A stretch of 64,000 bases of DNA from Lentzea cavernae. GTDB taxonomy: Bacteria > Actinomycetota > Actinomycetes > Mycobacteriales > Pseudonocardiaceae. The notes under the pieces are model-generated. The model was not told the DNA's origin. It searched no databases and saw only the letters and a program-made list of their open reading frames with translations. Every line of letters starts with the position of its first letter. The stretch's first letter is position 1. A program made the position numbers and the translations under genes. Location of the stretch: the NCBI RefSeq assembly GCF_014653695.1, contig NZ_BNAR01000007.1:186001-250000 (forward strand). The letters run 5' to 3'. Below are positions 57,972 through 64,000 of the stretch, piece by piece.

Positions 57972-59138
57972 TCACCCGGCGGGCGCCACGACCGATTTCG
58001 CCTTCAGCCCAATCGCACCAACGGCCGTTGCGCCCAACGCCGCGATGAACGCGAACGCGTAGAAGCCCCAAGGATGCGCCAATCCAGCCGTGAGCAACGC
58101 ACCGCCGAGCAACGGCCCACTGATGGCGCCGAGCCGTCCAACGCCGGCAGCCCACCCGATGCCCGTGGCCCGGTTCTCCTCGTAAACCCGCCCCGCGTAG
58201 GCATAAACGAGCACCTGCGCGCTGAACACGAAGCACCCGGCCAAGAACACGGCGACGTACACCCCGACGCCGGGCAACTTGATGCTCAGCAACGCCAAGA
58301 ACACCACGGCTCCAGCGAACCAGCCGATGGCCGCAGGCCGGATCCCGACGCGGTCGGCAACAGCGCCGGCGATCAGAAGCCCGACCACAGCACCGATGTT
58401 GAGCGTCAGCAACAACGCGAGCGCGGTCCCCAACTCGTATCCGGCGCTGCGCATGATCTGCGGCAACCAGGTGTTGAGCCCGTACACGAGCAACAGCCCC
58501 ATGAACGACGCCACCCAGAACGCGATCGTCGCCTTCCGCAGCCCGGGCTTGAACAGCGACCCGACCGCCTCCAGCGCGGGCGCCCTGCGCACCGCGGTCT
58601 CCGGCAAGTGCTTGACCATCAACGGGATCAGCACCAGCGCGGGCAACGCCCCCACCACGAACAGCGACCGCCACCCGATCTGCGGGATGAGCACGATCCC
58701 CAGCAACGCCGTGATGACCGCACCGACGTGGTACCCGGTCATGATCAACGTCGTGGCCCGCCCACCCTGCTGCGGCCGAGCCTCGTTGACCAGCGCGATG
58801 GCCGTGGGCAGACACCCGCCCAGACCCAGCCCGGCGAGGAACCGCAGCACCCCGAACGTCGTGGCGTCCGGCGCGAACGCACAGGCCAGCGTGAACACGG
58901 AGAAGCCCGCCACCGCGAAGATCATCACCTTGCGGCGCCCGATGACGTCGGTGATGGTCCCGATGACCAGCGCGCCGAGCATCATCCCGACCAGCCCGGC
59001 CGTGGACACGACGCTCGCACTGGCCGTGGTGAGCATCTTCTCCTGCAACAGCACGGGAATCACCGTGCCGAGCACCACGAGGTCAAAGCCGTCGAGCAGG
59101 ACAGCGGTCCAGCACAGCGGCAACACCCACTTGTTCAC
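57972..59138 (-). CDS. MFS transporter, aromatic acid:H+ symporter (AAHS) type
   Basis: A 388-residue protein with 12 membrane segments. The N-terminus MNKWVLPLCWTAVLLDGFDLVVLGTVIP and the loop GTITDVIGRRKVMIFAVAGFSV carry the AAHS marker DGFDxxxxGxxxP and the DxxGRR motif of PcaK/MhbT-like transporters for benzoate-type acids. Substrate not known. A 19-bp IclR-type palindrome lies upstream. It is the first of three exporter/importer genes between atpD and atpC. Confidence 0.88.
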   Translation of the reverse strand: MNKWVLPLCWTAVLLDGFDLVVLGTVIPVLLQEKMLTTASASVVSTAGLVGMMLGALVIGTITDVIGRRKVMIFAVAGFSVFTLACAFAPDATTFGVLRFLAGLGLGGCLPTAIALVNEARPQQGGRATTLIMTGYHVGAVITALLGIVLIPQIGWRSLFVVGALPALVLIPLMVKHLPETAVRRAPALEAVGSLFKPGLRKATIAFWVASFMGLLLVYGLNTWLPQIMRSAGYELGTALALLLTLNIGAVVGLLIAGAVADRVGIRPAAIGWFAGAVVFLALLSIKLPGVGVYVAVFLAGCFVFSAQVLVYAYAGRVYEENRATGIGWAAGVGRLGAISGPLLGGALLTAGLAHPWGFYAFAFIAALGATAVGAIGLKAKSVVAPAG

Positions 59139-59209
59139 GCGCTTCTCCTCGTCGAGGGCCAGGTGACGCTCTGCATCGTGCGACCTGGGACCGTGCGCGC
59201 GGGAGTGCG

Positions 59210-59228
59210 GTTTCCGCCCAACGGAAAC
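59210..59228. promoter_or_regulatory. IclR-type operator palindrome before the MFS gene
   Basis: GTTTCCG-CCCAA-CGGAAAC is a perfect 7-bp inverted repeat with a 5-bp spacer, 72 bp before the MFS start. IclR-family regulators of aromatic acid transport bind this kind of CGGAA-containing palindrome. No IclR gene is in the window. Confidence 0.55.
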
Positions 59229-59246
59229 GTCATGACCCCGGAAAGC

Positions 59247-59287
59247 CCGAAGGGCCGTCCCTCCACAGAGGAGGAACGGCCCTTCGG
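59247..59287. terminator. strong hairpin after atpD
   Basis: CCGAAGGGCCGT (59247-59258) pairs perfectly with ACGGCCCTTCGG (59276-59287), and inside it CCTCC/GGAGG extends the stem, leaving only a few unpaired bases. It lies 17 bp past the atpD stop and would end the main atp transcript before the MFS-ABC-atpC block. Confidence 0.85.
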
Positions 59288-59303
59288 AAAGCCAGGACTC
59301 AGC

Positions 59304-61647
<2,344 letters not shown>

Positions 61648-61655
61648 GGCTCAGA

Positions 61656-63302
61656 TCACTTCTTGGTCGGCTCGGGCTTGTTGACCTTCACCGATTCCTG
61701 GCCGACCTTGTCGGCGTCGAGCGCCTTCTCGGGGGCCTCGTTGACGATCGTCGAGCCGTCCGACGCGGTGAACTGCTTCTTGAACTCGGTCACGGCGTCG
61801 ACCACGCGACGCTGGGCGTCGTCACCGAACTGCTTGGTCTCGACGATCGAGCCCAGCAGGTCGGAGTGGTTGCGGCGCAGCGAGTCCTTGAAGTCGGCCA
61901 CGAAGCGACGGATGTCGGCGACGGGGACGTCGTCCAGGTGGCCCTTGGTCGCGGCGAAGATCTCGACGACCTGCTCCTCGACGGGGACCGGGGAGTACTG
62001 GCCCTGCTTGAGCAGCTCGACCAGACGGGCACCGCGGTCCAGCTGGGCGCGCGACGCGGCGTCGAGGTCGGACGCGAACGCGGAGAAGGCCTCCAGCTCG
62101 CGGAACTGCGACAGGTCGAGGCGCAGCGAGCCCGCGACCGACTTCATCGCCTTGATCTGCGCGGCACCACCGACGCGGGAGACCGAGATACCCACGTTGA
62201 CGGCCGGGCGCACACCGGCGTTGAACAGGTCGGACTCGAGGAAGCACTGACCGTCGGTGATCGAGATGACGTTGGTCGGGATGTACGCCGACACGTCGTT
62301 CGCCTTGGTCTCGATGATCGGGAGACCCGTCATCGAGCCGCCGCCCATCTCGTCCGACAGCTTCGCGCAACGCTCGAGGAGACGCGAGTGCAAGTAGAAG
62401 ACGTCGCCGGGGTAGGCCTCGCGGCCCGGCGGGCGACGCAGCAGCAGCGAGATGGCGCGGTACGCCTCGGCCTGCTTGGTCAGGTCGTCGAAGATGATCA
62501 GGACGTGCTTGCCCTGGTACATCCAGTGCTGGCCGATGGAAGAACCGGTGTACGGAGCCAGCCACTTGAAGCCCGCGGAGTCAGAAGCGGGGGCGGCGAC
62601 GATCGTCGTGTACTCGAGCGCGCCCGCCTCCTCCAGCGCGGTCTTGACGCCCGCGATGGTGGAGCCCTTCTGGCCGATGGCGACGTAGACGCAGCGCACC
62701 TGCTGCTTGGGGTCGCCCGACTCCCAGGCCTTCTTCTGGTTGATGATCGTGTCGATGCAGACCGCGGTCTTGCCGGTCTTGCGGTCACCGATGATCAGCT
62801 GACGCTGACCGCGACCGATCGGGGTCATCGCGTCGATGGCCTTGATGCCGGTCTGCATCGGCTCGGACACCGGCTGGCGCTGCAGCACGGAAGCGGCCTG
62901 CAGCTCGAGCGCGCGGTTGTCGTCGGCGACGATGTCACCGAGGCCGTCGATCGGCTGGCCCAGCGGGTTGACGACGCGACCGAGGAAGCCGTCGCCGACC
63001 GGCACGGACAGGACCTTGCCCGTCCGGCGGACTTCCTGGCCCTCTTCGATCTTGTCGTAGTCACCGAGGATGACCGCACCGATGTTGCGGACCTCGAGGT
63101 TCAGGGCGACGCCGAGGACGCCGCCGGGGAACTCGAGCAGCTCGTTGGTCATCGTGCCCGGAAGGCCTTCGACGATGGCGATGCCGTCGTAGGTCTCGGA
63201 GACGGTACCGACCTCTTCCCGGCTGACCTCCGGGGAGTAGCTCGAGACGTACTTCTCGATCGCACTGCGGATCTCGTCCGACGAGATCGTCAGCTCCGCC
63301 AT
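61656..63302 (-). CDS. atpA: ATP synthase F1 alpha subunit
   Basis: A 548-residue non-catalytic nucleotide-binding subunit with P-loop GDRKTGKT (172-179), the alpha-specific [18 protein letters not shown] and the DELSCON-type N-terminal crown residues. The C-terminal tail ([19 protein letters not shown]) is longer than in E. coli, as in other actinobacteria, where it has been linked to suppression of ATP hydrolysis. ATG 63302. Confidence 0.98.
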   Translation of the reverse strand: MAELTISSDEIRSAIEKYVSSYSPEVSREEVGTVSETYDGIAIVEGLPGTMTNELLEFPGGVLGVALNLEVRNIGAVILGDYDKIEEGQEVRRTGKVLSVPVGDGFLGRVVNPLGQPIDGLGDIVADDNRALELQAASVLQRQPVSEPMQTGIKAIDAMTPIGRGQRQLIIGDRKTGKTAVCIDTIINQKKAWESGDPKQQVRCVYVAIGQKGSTIAGVKTALEEAGALEYTTIVAAPASDSAGFKWLAPYTGSSIGQHWMYQGKHVLIIFDDLTKQAEAYRAISLLLRRPPGREAYPGDVFYLHSRLLERCAKLSDEMGGGSMTGLPIIETKANDVSAYIPTNVISITDGQCFLESDLFNAGVRPAVNVGISVSRVGGAAQIKAMKSVAGSLRLDLSQFRELEAFSAFASDLDAASRAQLDRGARLVELLKQGQYSPVPVEEQVVEIFAATKGHLDDVPVADIRRFVADFKDSLRRNHSDLLGSIVETKQFGDDAQRRVVDAVTEFKKQFTASDGSTIVNEAPEKALDADKVGQESVKVNKPEPTKK

Positions 63303-63348
63303 GTCGTTCCTGCTCTCACTTCTTCGTTCTTGGGAAAGGGCTCGGGGG

Positions 63349-64000
63349 CTAGCTGGCGAGATTGCGGCGCAGTGCCGCCAACCGGCCGGCGATGCTTCCG
63401 TCGATGATCTCGTCGCCGATCTTGATCGTGAGACCGCCGGCCAGAGCCGGGTCGACCTCGACGTGCAGAGCGATCGGGCGCGAGTAGATCGTGGTCAGCG
63501 TCGCGGTCAAGCGGTCGACCTGCTCGGCGGTCAGCTCCACCGCGGACTTCACGTGCGCGACGGAACGCTGACGGCGCTTGGCCGCCAGGTCGGCGAGCTC
63601 GGAGAGCCCGTCCGCCACGCGCACCCCGCGGGGGTGGCGGATCAGCTGGTCCACCAGCGTCTTGGTGACCGGGCTGACCTTGCCCTGGATCAGGGAGCCG
63701 ACCAGTGCGACCTTGCCGGCGACGTCACCGGCGGGGTCCGCCAGCAACAGCTCGAGCTCGTTCGAACCGGCCACGATGCGGCCGAGGCGGAACAGCTCGT
63801 CCTCGGTCGAGTCGAGCTGACCGTCACGCTCGGCGCGCACCAGCAGCGTGGTGCGGGCGAGCGACTCGACACCGTCGACGAGCTCGCGCGGGCTGGACCA
63901 GCGCGCGGTCACGACGGCGACCAGGATCTGCAGGGTCGCGTCGCTCACCTTGCCCGTGAACAGGCCGCGAGCCAGCTGCTCACGACCGCCGGCCTCCGAG
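63349..64000 (-). CDS. atpH: ATP synthase delta subunit (AtpH), 5' end outside the window
   Basis: 216 residues are visible, and the frame stays open to the window edge ([20 protein letters not shown] continues upstream of an internal GTG at 63948, which is therefore not the start). The OSCP fold is recognisable from [23 protein letters not shown] and the C-terminal [30 protein letters not shown]. In mycobacteria this subunit is fused to a b-type domain; whether that holds here cannot be seen from the visible part. It is 46 bp upstream of atpA. Confidence 0.95.
   Translation of the reverse strand, partial: SEAGGREQLARGLFTGKVSDATLQILVAVVTARWSSPRELVDGVESLARTTLLVRAERDGQLDSTEDELFRLGRIVAGSNELELLLADPAGDVAGKVALVGSLIQGKVSPVTKTLVDQLIRHPRGVRVADGLSELADLAAKRRQRSVAHVKSAVELTAEQVDRLTATLTTIYSRPIALHVEVDPALAGGLTIKIGDEIIDGSIAGRLAALRRNLAS

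Noticed and set aside
63349-63948. AtpH starting at GTG 63948 as a complete short protein
   Set aside because: The frame continues upstream with delta-like sequence ([17 protein letters not shown]) to the window edge, so the gene is cut by the window, not short.

Overview
This 64 kb window comes from a very GC-rich actinobacterium. The strong G/C bias at third codon positions, many GTG starts, ATGA/GTGA stop-start overlaps, a MurA with Asp at position 117, NucS in place of MutS/MutL, DUF3558 lipoproteins, DUF2550 beside atpC and a Scy/FilP-like coiled-coil protein all fit this. I infer a filamentous Pseudonocardiaceae-type organism (Lentzea, Saccharothrix, Amycolatopsis or similar), but the species cannot be fixed from the sequence alone. 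No rRNA, tRNA, CRISPR array, IS element or prophage was seen.

Layout. 1-9.6 kb: a tandem pair of APH-fold phosphotransferases (the first cut by the window edge), a DUF3817 protein, a DrrAB-type ABC exporter, an unknown protein, a large LuxR/ATPase regulator and a GH92 alpha-mannosidase without a signal peptide. 10.2-15.1 kb: a sugar-uptake operon (LacI regulator, mannose-6-phosphate isomerase-like enzyme, FrcA/FrcC/FrcB-type ABC transporter) with three copies of a CG-centred operator-like palindrome. 15.2-22 kb: three tandem secreted S33 peptidases, then a NarL-type response regulator and GAF histidine kinase. 22-33.5 kb: acyl-CoA genes (thiolase, MeaB, epimerase, crotonyl-CoA carboxylase/reductase, double-domain 3-hydroxyacyl-CoA dehydrogenase), the Scy-like protein and small housekeeping genes. 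33.5-34.6 kb: a G-rich, repeat-laden non-coding island. 34.6-43 kb: DhaKLM, a siderophore-binding lipoprotein with an iron box, an aldehyde dehydrogenase, a DUF3558 lipoprotein and a sodium:solute symporter. 43-53 kb: NucS, NUDIX, two DJ-1-fold proteins, SDR/XRE pair, enoyl-CoA hydratase, ethylmalonyl-CoA mutase, MurA and a cobalamin adenosyltransferase. 53.1-53.7 kb: an intergenic region with a 126-bp inverted repeat. 53.7-64 kb: ATP synthase genes (DUF2550, atpC ... atpD, atpG, atpA, atpH), where an MFS transporter and a heterodimeric ABC exporter lie between atpD and atpC.

How the genes fit together. The window encodes the front half of the ethylmalonyl-CoA pathway: thiolase, 3-hydroxybutyryl-CoA dehydrogenase, crotonase, Ccr, epimerase and Ecm, plus MeaB and the adenosyltransferase that serve the B12 mutase. 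These genes are spread over 30 kb but appear to share an 18-bp palindrome (GGTTACT-N4-AGTAACC and variants) in front of the thiolase/epimerase, ccr, hydroxyacyl-CoA dehydrogenase, aldehyde dehydrogenase and ecm genes. This suggests one unlinked TetR-like regulator. The GH92 enzyme, the LacI operon and the Frc-type transporter look like one mannoside-use module. The other main observations are the displaced atpC, the ABC exporter pair with mutually complementary ATP-site defects, and the 126-bp intergenic hairpin.
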